Source of the DNA: Agaricus subrufescens
Lineage: Eukaryota; Basidiomycota; Agaricomycetes; Agaricales; Agaricaceae
Length of the DNA stretch: 64,000 bases
Direction: 5' to 3'
Assembly: GCA_029945375.1 (NCBI GenBank)
Contig: CM057064.1
Location: forward strand, 1,426,001-1,490,000
In this document: piece by piece, positions 20,359 through 30,900 of the stretch
Layout: each line of letters starts with the position of its first letter
Numbering within the stretch: the first letter of the stretch is position 1
The notes under the pieces: model-generated
What the model was told of the DNA's origin: nothing
Database searches by the model: none
The model's input: only the letters and a program-made list of their open reading frames with translations
Position numbers and translations under genes: made by a program

Positions 20359-22067
20359 CTAATTCCAGATATCTACTCCCCAATCCGGATTACTGCCCCT
20401 CTCGGGCTTATGAGAATTAGCTGCCTTCTCCAGCATGTCAAACGCGTCCTGAGGTAAGCGCGTAACTAGGAATGTAAATATGAGAAAGTGGTGATTTTTT
20501 TGACGACAACGAATGTATGAGTTACCATGCAAGTTTTCCTTGACTCGAGAAGGGGTAACGCTCTTGGGCAAAACAACAGTCTAGTATGGCATGAATGAAT
20601 AAGAAAATGCTTCGTAGATCGTTCACGTACTCCACGTTGAACGTGCCAGGAGATGAGGACTTGAGCAGGAGTGATGCCGAGTTGCTTGGCGATACTTTTG
20701 ACCTAAACACGGACGCGAGATGAAGAAGACTCGGACATGGGGACAACGTGCACTGGTGCATACCTCTGGAACCTCCAAACTTCTCTTCACTCTTTCCTGA
20801 CTACCGAGAGGAGAATATGCTTCCAGAAGAATGTCGTTCTCTTTCGACCACTAGAAACTTTATGAGATTGACATCTCAAAGCAAGCGTATGCAAATCATG
20901 ACCTGGAGCAATTCAGGCTGAGGGAACCAAAAGTTGATCTCAACCTGATTAATGGCGGGCTTGATTCTGAGAGGATTGGCAGTCAAGTTCTGAAGTCTGT
21001 AGATATATGCGTCAGCACGTAGACATCACGGATAACTAACGGACTAGAGAACCTTCGGATATTAAAACTAGGGTTTAATCAGCATTTAGAAACCAGCCCT
21101 TTGAATCAATGAAGTGATACTCACTTGCTAACACCGATGTTCTTGACCTTGCCCTTGGCAACCATTTCTTCAAGCTTCTGCCAGGTGGGGTAAGGGTTTT
21201 CCGTGAGGTCAAGGTCGACTTCCCATGATCCCTTCTTGAAGGCGACAGGCCAGTGTATCAGGTAGAGGTCGAGGTAGTCAACTCCAAGTCGTGAAAGTGA
21301 CTCGTCTAGGACTGGCTCAACGTCTTCGGGCGCATGAAAATTATTCCACAGCTATTTCCGCATGAGAACAAAAAGCTGGTGATCCAAGAAAACCATGCGT
21401 TACTTTTGAGGTAATCCAGATATCTTCGCGTGGAACACCACTGTCGCGTATGGCTTTGCCGACTTCGGCCTCGTTCTAAACATAGAGCGGTGGGTGATTT
21501 AGATAGCCCGAATCATGGGGATAATGCGTCAGCTTACGCCGTATACCCAAGCGCCGTCAATGTGCCTATACCCCGCCTCTAAGGCTGTCTGGCATTAATT
21601 GATGGTTTATAAGCTTGTTGACGAGCCCAGATAGCCAATTACAGACCTTGACAGCAGCACCAACGAGGTCTCGATCGGCACGCCATACACCTTATGATCA
21701 GAACATGAGTGGCATTTCAATGACAGGGCATCGCAACATTACCAAGAGCGACTGAGGGAATCTTGTCTCCAGAGGGCAGTGCATAGGTGCTGGGCAACCC
21801 AGTCGACATAGTGCGGTTAGCACCGTAGGCTGTGGGGTGCGTCATGGACATCGACTTGGACCTCCACATCCGACAGGCGGAGGGAGCTCGTTTGATACCA
21901 AACATCAGGGCATACATGACGGCGAGGACGGCGAGGGCACAAAAGGCTGCTTTCTTGAAAGTGATATGGGGAGCGTGATGCTTGGGAGCCTCGTTGTGGA
22001 GCTGTTCAGTGTCCGTCGCCTGGGCATCTTTGGCTTCTGTGGGAAGGAGGATATAGTGAGGTGCCAT
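20359..22067 (-). CDS. Aldo-keto reductase with N-terminal membrane anchor
   Basis: The ATG at 22067 gives MAPHYILLPTEAKDAQATDT, then a basic patch and one hydrophobic segment (AAFCALAVLAVMYALMFG, residues about 39-56). The AKR barrel follows over many short exons: GLPSTYALPSGDKIPSVALG, TALEAGYRHIDGAWVYG, NEAEVGKAIRDSGVPREDIW, ITSKLWNNFHAPEDVEPVLD, LGVDYLDLYLIHWPVAF, KNIGVSKFNIRR, INQVEINFWFPQPELLQW, LLEAYSPLGS, ITPAQVLISWHVQRGTVVLP and PKSVTPSRVKENL. TAG is at 20359-20361. The catalytic tetrad Asp (HID), Tyr (VYG), Lys (TSKLW) and His (LIHWP) is complete, and the NADPH-binding KSVTPSR is present. It reduces aldehydes or ketones; the substrate is unknown. The N-terminal anchor is unusual, since most AKRs are soluble. 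Confidence 0.88.
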
Positions 22068-22179
22068 GTCTGAGAAACGCCGGCTCCATGCTGCAGGCTT
22101 TTTAGTGCAAGTGTGATAGATGGGTTGTATTTTTGCGGGCCGGGGTCCGCCAATCACCAATCACTCTTTGTTAGCAACT
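22068..22179. promoter_or_regulatory. 112-bp divergent promoter
   Basis: Separates the start codons of the aldo-keto reductase (-) and the homeodomain protein (+). A CCAAT sequence in plus orientation lies near 22149-22160 (GCCAATCACCAATC). Confidence 0.45.
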
Positions 22180-23763
22180 ATGATGACCACTCTCAAGCCC
22201 AAAATACTCATCATCCGGGCGACGCAACCACAGACAGATCTCCTCAAGGCCGCGTACGCTGTCTCCTCTTCCCCTCTGCCTCAAGCCATCCGAGAGCTCA
22301 GCGAACATACCGGATTGTGCGCGGATCCTGCTTTCTCTGACAAAGGCAAATATATGCGCACTAAACCTGATCCATAGACCAGAGAAATGGATCAGTAACT
22401 GGTTTGGGCGACAACGCAGCAAGTCCAGGAAAGCTATGGACAAGACTACTGGTGTCGTGGCTACGCTCAAAACCGAACACCAGGAAGTCCAATTGGAGAG
22501 CGATCCTACACCTTCTTCTCCCCGCTCAGCCGCCCAGGAACTTCCTGAGCCTGCCCACAAACCCGCTCGCCGCAGAGCGCCTCGTGCCAAGAAATCAAAG
22601 GCCGTTAAAGCGGAGCCCAAGGAATCAGCAGTACCTCCCGTGTCTTTTGCTACTGTACCTCTTGGTCCACCACTGTCCTCTGTCACTTCCTCTATTGTTC
22701 ATAATTCAGGCCAAGTCACTACCCTACCGGCGCATGGTCCACTTATCCTCCCGGCGATGACTGCAGAGTCAGCGTTGAAAGCTGTGCAATCAAACTATCA
22801 TAATGGCCGCCCACCTGTCATGAATTTGAATGATTTATACCCGTCGACCGGACATTCAACGCCGAGACACGATTGTCGCCAAATAAACACTGCGCATATA
22901 CAACGAGGCCCTATAATGCGTTCCAATTTCAGACATTCTTTTGCAGACGATTATGCCCTGGACTCTGACGCCGCCTCGCACCCTGAGAAATGCTTCGAAT
23001 CAGAATCCCAGCGACCATCGTCTCCAACATCGAGTGAAATTGGCACCTCTGTGGCTAATAATCACTCTGAGGCGACTATTGCTCTGACTTCTTGTAACGA
23101 ATTTTCTATATCCGCTGGTATGACTAGGCTCTAGGGGAATGGCCTTTCTGATACTATCGTTCTCTGGTTTAGTTCAAACAGCCGGGCGAACCAATTTAAC
23201 TCAACAGGCTTTAACAGCTCTATTCAATGAGGACCCAGCTGCTTATCGTGCTATGCTTATCCCCTATGCTATGCTCTTTCCGGTCACTAGCCTACTATTT
23301 TTCATGAATGGATGCTGATTCCTCTGAGGTACAGACTCTTTTTCCAGCGCTTGCAGGGGCCGTTACTGGGGCTCCGTCCAAGGATACTCATCCGTCTGCG
23401 CACCCATTCTCCGAGGAATATGACTCAGCTGGTTCCTCCGATGATGGCCCCTGGCTGCCTGCATATACCCCATATAACGAAGATTTGCCCCCCAGTAGTC
23501 CACCGGCAACAGATGATGGGTCCCCGATGAGTCCTTGGATTTCCGAATCCGACAGTCTCGATTTGTCTGCCTTGCCCCATCAGGATGCCCCACTTTATCA
23601 CTTACAGGAGCGTTTGGAGCCTTTCCGCTTACCCGAGAGCGAATATTTGTTCGGCAGGGAGGGCGTGGCCAACTATTTGCTAGATGACAGGCTTGCCCTA
23701 GAGGAGCCGTTCCATGCGGCGATGGGGCTTGTCTTGTTGTCAAAATTGGGTCTGCGATGGTAA
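22180..23763 (+). CDS. Homeodomain protein with atypical helix 3
   Basis: The ATG at 22180 (or 22183) leads straight into a homeodomain: ATQPQTDLLKAAYAVSSSPL, PQAIRELSEHTGL, then after an intron (about 22317-22379) PEKWISNWFGRQRSKSRK. Hydrophobic spacing and the W-F of helix 3 fit a 60-residue homeodomain at about residues 10-66. In the usual WF-x-N-x-R motif the invariant Asn51 is Arg here (WFGRQR). The rest is long and mostly disordered: a basic patch (KPARRRAPRAKKSKAVKAEP), Ser/Pro regions, VQTAGRTNLTQQALTALFNE after an intron near 23120, and an acidic C-terminal exon (LPPSSPPATDDGSPMSPW) ending at 23763. The last intron (near 23282) uses a GTCACT donor and is less certain. It is probably a nuclear regulator; there is no sign of a mating-type pair. 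Confidence 0.7.
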
Positions 23764-24584
23764 AGATTAGCATGTGAATGTTGTTTTCGACCGCTCTCGA
23801 TGTTGTTTTACGCTGATTTGCTCGGTTTGACATAAGTTGTGGGGTAGACATTACGTACTGCTATACTTATGTCGACTCGGACAGTAAGACTTGTAACGAT
23901 ACTACCCACTACTCAGCCCGGATAGATCTTTTATCGCCTTGCTCGGGAGAAGCACCGCTTCCCACTATCCCAAGAGTGTTTTTTTTCTCTTTCGGAAACA
24001 CCCTTATGCCGTCTCGCAACAAGGTTATATGGAATACATGGCCTCCACCGAAAACTCAGACGGCCCGCGCCTCCAGAACTAAGCATTTACGAAGCGTTGA
24101 TGAAGGGGTTATTGAAGTGTCGAGCTTGACGGTAGGAATAAGTCCACCCTATAATATTGTTCTCCGCTACCAGACTTTAAACGATGACTATAAATTTTAT
24201 CATTATTTTCTATCATACGGTCGATTGACATTATATGTATTATTCACGTATCATATCATATTTCTATTTCTCATAGACTGCAACGCCCGACGGCACAAGT
24301 TAAATGGTGCGTGTATGCTACAGTGATGTCAGCAAGACCCCTTAAGAGGTGAGGCAACTGAATTCGACAAATCGAATATCCTTCATGCAGTCTGGCTCCT
24401 AATTACTGGCCGTAGTCTGGATCCTTGACATCTAGCCGTTATTGCCAGGAACTTGAAATTGAAGCATTGAAACAAGGGTACAACGCCGGCTTCTACGTCA
24501 TCAGTCCGGTCTGTCCCGTATCGAGTCCCACGAATTTCGACTTCAACGGACCGCTCGTCTGCCAGACATTTTCTTCTTGAAGCT
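23764..24584. other. intergenic region with one candidate small gene
   Basis: AT-rich at 24170-24280. Apart from the candidate at 24006-24303 nothing is seen. Confidence 0.35.
24006..24303 (+). CDS. candidate 50-residue protein, two exons
   Basis: ATG at 24006 opens 42 codons (MPSRNKVIWNTWPPPKTQTA..). A GT-AG intron (24132-24276, GTAGGA..TCATAG) then joins in frame to eight codons and TAA. It is basic and rich in Thr/Arg. I do not recognise it. It could equally be chance. Confidence 0.2.
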
Positions 24585-25560
24585 ATGTCTGCTCGCTTCG
24601 CTCGTAGCGCGTTTGCCTCTCTTCGCGCATCTGCTAGACCCCGCACCAACCATGCACTTCTCACCGCGAAGAGGAGCATGAGTGCTCAGTCACATGCGGG
24701 TCATGCAACAAAGTCCGACAAGCCCTGGATCGTATGTCGCTGGTTACCCATACCGTTGGCATACCAATCGCTTATATTTTATCTATGTTATAGATTGGTT
24801 CTGCTCTAATCTTTGGTCCTCTGGTACGCAACTTAATCATTTGACATTCCAACTTGAACGGTCTACTCAACTCTCGCGCAGCTTTTGTACCTTGTTTCGC
24901 CCACTGCACGCAAGCCACGGGAGGCCCATGCAGCTCATGATTCACACCACGAGCAACCAACCTCGACAGAGCAGCCGGAGGCCCAGGAACCCAAAGTTAT
25001 GAAGGATGATGAGGGTACACCTGCTGACGTCACAGCCACGATTGCACTTGCGGAGGTGAGCTGAAAGAAGGAATTCTATTATAGTTCAGAATGGTGGAAA
25101 GCTAATACCAGTAATTGGAATAGGAAAGCGACGTTCCCAAGGACTCTAAGTCGGTATGTGTCAATGTTACTTTGAACTCGTATCAAAAAGAGTGTTTACA
25201 TCTTCCTCGCAGTCTGAAGAAGTTGCTGCAACGACCGAAGCTGCGGAGCAAGCACCTGTCGGGGTATGCAGAGCGCTGATTGTCCTGTAGTATGGTTGCA
25301 CTAATATGGCAATGTAGGAAGCTGCCACGGATAAAACTACCTCGGAGGAAGCTGCAGACGAGTCCAACCCCACGAACGAAGCAGCAGCAGACGAAAAAGC
25401 TTCCGCTCCCGAGCCCGTAAGTGTCTGCACCACCGCTGAATCTAATCTCATGCTTGGGTATGGACTACGAGCTGATATCATGTCGTTTGTTCCCTAGGCA
25501 GCTGAAGCCTCTCCCGCCGACACTACCCCTGCAAAATCCGAACCGTCATCGAGCACCTAG
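24585..25560 (+). CDS. Small single-span protein, probably mitochondrial, acidic tail
   Basis: ATG 24585 opens an Arg/Ala/Ser-rich presequence without acidic residues (MSARFARSAFASLRASARPR), a typical mitochondrial targeting signal. After KPWI the next short exons give one membrane span (IGSALIFGPL then LLYLVSP). The rest is a polar tail from several short exons: REAHAAHDSHHEQPTSTEQP, VMKDDEGTPADVTATIALAE, EEVAATTEAAEQAPVG, KTTSEEAADESNPTNEAAAD and a final PAKSEPSSST at TAG 25558-25560. The tail is Glu/Ala/Thr-rich and probably disordered. I know no family. It is likely an inner-membrane protein with its tail in the intermembrane space. Confidence 0.65.
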
Positions 25561-26648
25561 ATTATTACTAACACTAAGATATCTATGTAATCTTCGTCTT
25601 CACCTACGACGGATGGACATTGAAGATGAGAGAAGATTACGGTTCAAAAGCAACCTTCTGGAATTATTATCTAGAGTGGAGAGTAATCTGTATCGTCTAC
25701 TCCCCAATAAATTGCCAAATTCAATCCTTTCCTCTGAGTCCGGGGCAGTCGGCTCAGACGGTCTGTTTCGTGACTACTGACATCGAAGCACACAATGAGT
25801 AGCTGTCCCGACATCAGCACATTGAGGACAATGATATGTTCAGTGGCGGAACGTGCAACGATGTGAAATATGCAGTCCATTCTGGTGAGGAATGCTGAAC
25901 TGTTGTGTTTACCTAGATATTTTGGGCTAACATTGGCATCCCGTCGGCGACGACAACAAGAGAGTATTTTTTCGTTAGCGTACTAAAACTACAGTCAGTA
26001 TTTTAAATGCGCATCCAAAACATATCGCATACACGGAATACAATTACATTACTCAGACACTTCGTTCTTTCAACATTTTTCGCCCGCAGTCTTTAATCAA
26101 ATAAAGCTATCGCCTCTGGAGGGAGACAAGATGAACTGTTCAACTTTTTATGAATGGTCAAATTTGGCTTGTTATAGACCAAACTCAATCTGTCCTTTTT
26201 TCCATGCCGGACGATCAGAGACTGAATTTGGCCCAATGCTTCCTCCAACACACCAAAACAGTGTCCCATTCACGTGATTGAAGTAGAAAATGTGGCAACC
26301 AGTGTTTTAAAAAGGAACAAGAACCAATTAGCACATAGCGGAGAACAAAGCTAAAGCTTCCTCTGATGAATGCTTCTTTTGTTTTGATCACTCACAATTC
26401 CGCTCTTGTTCAACGGCCAAGAAAGTGCAACGATAGATATACAGTCCATTCTGGTGACGAATGCTAGACTGTTCAGATTACCTAGATATTTTTGACTAAC
26501 CAACCCCGACGACAACAAGACTCTTCTTCATAAACGTACTAAACCACAGCCAGTATTTTTTATGCGAATCTAAGACATATTGCATACCTCGAAATACAAT
26601 TACATCATTCAGATACTTCGTTCTTGCAACATTTTTCGCCTGGAGTGT
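25561..26648. other. non-coding region holding a gutted duplicate of gene A
   Basis: Bases from about 25850 to 26427 repeat the 3' flank, 3' coding end and 5' flank of the next gene (26428-28200), with the body of the gene missing. The rest shows no gene. Confidence 0.6.
26094..26260 (-). pseudogene. Remnant of family gene A (last exon end only)
   Basis: These bases match 26644-26803, the last 50 or so codons of the intact gene, with scattered substitutions. The stop has become TAA. At 26260 the match jumps to sequence upstream of the intact gene's start (about 28036 onward, ACACCAAA..CACGTGATTGAAG). About 1.2 kb of coding sequence was therefore lost by an internal deletion after duplication. 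It cannot encode a protein. Confidence 0.8.
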
Positions 26649-27940
26649 TCAATCAAATAATGCTATCGCCTCTGGAGGGAGACAAGATGAACTGTTCAAC
26701 TTTTTATGAACGGTCAAATTTGGCTTGTTATAAATCAAACTCAATCTGTCCTTTTTTCCGTGCCGGACGATCAGAGACTGAATTTGGCCCAATGCTTCCT
26801 CCAACTGTTTGAACGCCGGCTGAAATTTCGTGGCCATCGCTTGGAGGTCGGGAGAATGGAGTGTCCGTTTCTTGATTTCATGGAATTCCCCACTAACATG
26901 TTGACCCGTGAAATAGTGCTCGGTTTGCGAGAAATAGAGTTGAGGATATTTCTCATTCCAAATGACTCGAGACGCCGAAGCCGTCGTCATCTCGATGATG
27001 GATGAGGTAGGAACGTTTGGGTTGCCTTCGGGATGAACTTCCAAACCAAATATGTCTTCAACGGGATTGGGTGTTGAATCGCCTTTGTTTAAAAGTCCAA
27101 GTCCGGCCATGGCATCGATGAGTGCGTCATCATCAGAAGGTGGAACATCCTGAGATTGAGGTAGGCAACCATCGAGCTCAAATTGAACCATCATTTTGAA
27201 ACGACCAAATTGCTAGAAATTTCCTCAGCTGACAACCCTGAGGTAAGAACAGTGAAAGAGACGAACATAAGTTATAACCCTGTGGTGTCCCTCGGCTCGC
27301 TCGGTTGCAGGTGACATCGGTACAGTAGTCGCCTTCTCGAAATTAAAACCATACGAAGATCCTGGCATGTAATCCGTAGTGGTAGGTTCACAACGATTGA
27401 GGACCACGGTTTTCTCTCCAACCAATTGTGTGTCAATGCGAAATTCTTTCTTACTGGCAGCAAGTGTGATCCATCGTAGAAGTTTACGAAGGTTGTTCCT
27501 GTCAGTAAGAAAATCGACACTCTTCCATTCGTCGGGTGAGAACAATTGTTGTTTGTGGACCGCCACAACAAGAGGAAGGAGAGGACGTCCCGGAAGAATG
27601 TGATTATTTTGATCGCGATAATGAGTGCCCTTATCGGGATTGACTTTGAAGGGAGGCTCAGGATCGGTCCAAACGTTTGGTGACCCTGTGGTCCAATATT
27701 AACACGAGTCTGCCGACTCTGTGAGTATTTCGACATACCTGGGACGATGATCGCAGGACTGTCTTTGCTGGCATCCGGTAGCCAATTGTACGACCCTACA
27801 TAACGACAGTCCTGCAACAGATCTGCGCCCTGTTCATCGTTCTCGGAATCAAGGCTGGGTATGTTGATAGATTCAAGAGCCTGGCTCAATCCACGCATTT
27901 TCCAGTCCTCTAAATCTTTTTTCGAGCGTGGAGGAGGCAT
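26649..27940 (-). CDS. Uncharacterised fungal family protein, member A
   Basis: ATG 27940 gives MPPPRSKKDLEDWKMRGLSQ. Exon 1 ends CRYVGSYNWLPDASKDSPAI and IVPG. Exon 2 (from about 27686) holds SPNVWTDPEPPFKVNPDKG, WKSVDFLTDRNNLRKLLRW, FRIDTQLVGEKTVVLNRCEP and GHHRVITY. Exon 3 starts FGRFKMMVQFELDGCLP, continues with YPQLYFSQTEHYFTGQHVSG and ends at TGA 26649-26651. GSYNW, PxIIVPGSPxxW, DRNxLRKLLRxI, FRIDxxLxGxxTVxLxR, HHRxIxY and the VRFExDAC-like strand define a large fungal family. Automated annotation often labels it geranylgeranyl pyrophosphate synthetase, but it has no DDxxD motif here. Function unknown. Two close relatives lie at 41.8-45.3 kb. Confidence 0.75.
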
Positions 27941-30900
27941 TTGTTTGTACAATCTGAGAAGTGCAACTAGAATGGCATGACATGAGAGCGCGGCGCTTTT
28001 TATACGCAGACGTACTCGAAAGGAAGCGGACCCCCATACACCAAATAGATGTTTCACCCACGTGATTGAAGCAGCGAGCAAGAAACTGAAAGAATGAGAA
28101 GAAAAACGAATGTGGCAGCCAGGGGTTTTAAAAAGGAACGAGAACCAACTAGCACTGAGCAGAGAACAAAGTTAGACTTTCCTCTAAGCAACATCTCTCT
28201 TGTTTCGATCGTTCATAATTCAACTGCTTGTTCGTGCAAAGGAAAAACGAAGCACTTCTGGCAAGCATGCTCCACAGCCATGAGAGGCTCAGTGTCGTTC
28301 GCAGATTCTTGGATGCAGGATATAGTCGTGTACTGGCTGCTCGTAGCAGGCCCCCCTATCAACTTCGATCAACGTACCCAGCTGAAGTCAGTCGTACAGG
28401 CAAGGAAATGATGGTGGCGTCGGAGAAGGTAGCAAGCAACTCGATAATACCGTCGATTGAAATAGTATCATCACTGCCTCCGTGGGGAATGTTCGCTGCC
28501 CGAAACTTCTTGAACGAAAAAGTCATATTTACCATCCGCAGTAGCTTCTGCCGGATACATCCACTTCGGAAATGTGATACGTAAACATCATTCAGACAGC
28601 CGAAAATCTTTTCTCGGCGATACATCAGATTGCGCAGTCATGCAAGCGGGGATGATTTATTGTATTAACTCACGTAAGACGCGATAATCCTTGTATGACT
28701 GGAAAAGCACTGCCCGCTTTTTAATAATAGGTTTTTGGTATAATTGTCTTCTCGGCGTTGTTGCGGAACTCGTTCTATGTTAATGTGCCAGTTGAAGGTT
28801 TTGCCCGACTACGTGACGTAAGTGGCTTTGACTTTGAGGGGAAGAAGGGATCGTCTTCAACGGGGAGATTTGTCCGTCATGATATCGGAAATGAGGTCCA
28901 GTGTGTCTGGAGGTGCGGTGATTGGTAAGGTCATTGTTTCGATCCATCGCGTTTGGTGAGCCTTAAGTCACCATTAGTCCAAGTTGATGATTCACATCGG
29001 AGTACCCACCTAGAACTACGATGGCAAAAGTCGGACCGATCGTCCGCCCTATTGTCCGACCCGATGCCAACGAATCCTGAAACTTCAACTATTCCAGAAG
29101 TATCCCGACTCATTGAGTATTTTCGATCGTGAGTAAGTGAAGTGCGATTGATTTACCCTAATCGAGGGGTGCGTGACCTCGGGTAAGAAGACATAATCCG
29201 CGTCTCTGACGTAGGTCAAAGGGTTTTGAGAGAGTCATTTGCTCCGTCATTGAGCCCTGCCAGGAGGTTCATCTATTAACGGTATAGATTATGCTAGAAG
29301 ATTTAAAACGGACCCAGGGATAGCTAACCTAGTTCTACGTCGGTTGGTTCCAACTGAGATAAATGAATACTCCTGAACAAAGATAGTTACACACCGACAC
29401 TGCGGAATTTATGGTGGAACGTGTGGAGAACATTCGAGCATCAATTTGAAATACTAGGCGCGATCGGCCGCCGGTGATTGCATGGGCCCGACCAGCCCTA
29501 AACTGCACATACTTAAGCGGGCCCCTTCTCTTGTTCTTTTCCTCCAGGAAGGAACAAATGTTCGACCCTCACCCTTTACTGATAGCCTAAACCACTGTAA
29601 ACAGGTCAGTGTTTTCGTTTCTCGTCGTCGTCGTCGTCTACGTCCTTGTCGCTGACTTGTCTCCTATCTGAAGGTTCCGAACGCCTTGGTGTTCAGGCAA
29701 GTGATCATCAGAACCGGATAGGACCAGAGAAATTGTGATAGGGGACTGACTCTTATCCTCGTTTGTTTCTCTCTAGATGCGTTCCTGTTGTGGAAAGTCC
29801 GTGCAGTATTCCCTTTTCGGACACGGCACGTCACAGACGGCATACCCGGAGGGGCCAATAGGGAGCGGTCGAGCGGGTGAAAACTCGCTGGATCCCTCCC
29901 TTTTTTTAAAAATCAATTACCCCAGGCCATTTCAAACGCGACGATATATATATATGTTCTACAGCTGGCTTTTTTTTTGTGACACTGCATTTTTCTAGTT
30001 GTTGCTGAAGAATATAATGTTGATTGCGTGCTGTCTCGAAGTCATTTTGTGCCCTTCCTTTTTCCACGTTCGTTATTCGGGATGTTACTGACTGGACTAA
30101 CTATCACATCAATTCAAAACCCTTTGGAATTTATCTGTTTTCGTCATGAAAGGGTGTAGTGGTCTATGTAATCCAAGGATTCCTGGTATCAACGAGTATA
30201 TCCCGAGCTATACAAGATTTCAGGCCTATGTAATCTGGTCGGGCCTGGGCCAGGTTCGAAGAAAAGGTACAACCGGCCACAAGCGCTTCCTAAATCACGT
30301 AAACCCCAACAAGGCACCGAAGAGGCCCTGAAAGACCGATAACGCAGATGTACAGCACAGGTACACATGTACACATTCCCTTACATAGCACAAAACCCCC
30401 CTCCCGGCCAGCCCCCTCAAACTTTAGCCGACAGCTAAAGCGTAAAATTAAATATACAAACTTGTCCTTCTGGGGTTCTGAACTACTATCAAATGATAAG
30501 TTCCAACACCCAACTTATCTCCAATCTCTCTTAAATCTGTTTTTGTCTTTGCTTCTTCTTGCTTCTTCTCCTTTTTTTTTTTCGTCTTCTTTTGTTAAAG
30601 ATATGTATCAAGTGTGTATGTGTGTATGTGTGTGTGTTCTTTTTGTCTCACACTAGTACTAACTGAGAAAGGGCGAAGGACAAGGGATGTGCGACTCGGA
30701 AGATGATAACGCTAAACTGACAGTTGGTGGAAAAAAGAAAGGCTATGAATATGATGTGTGCACAAGGGCGCTTGATGTTCGATTGTGTTCTTGAGCTGTG
30801 AAGAGGGAACTGAGTGTATCATATTGATAGATAGAGATAAGGTAAAGTTCTCAAGTTCTCGAAAAGTCGAGTGGCCCAGAGATACGCCGAACGTTATCGT

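Noticed and set aside
22180..23763. Mating-type A locus homeodomain gene
   Set aside because: No divergent HD1/HD2 pair, no mitochondrial intermediate peptidase gene and no typical HD1 or HD2 layout.
23976..24326. 116-codon frame
   Set aside because: The hydrophobic end is intron-like AT-rich sequence; only the first 42 codons look coding, listed as a weak candidate.
28228..28584. 118-codon plus-strand frame
   Set aside because: No motif, no introns joining it and no family recognised; partly the upstream region of gene A.
30600..30650. CRISPR-like or tandem regulatory repeat
   Set aside because: Simple TGTA/TG microsatellite; no spacer structure.
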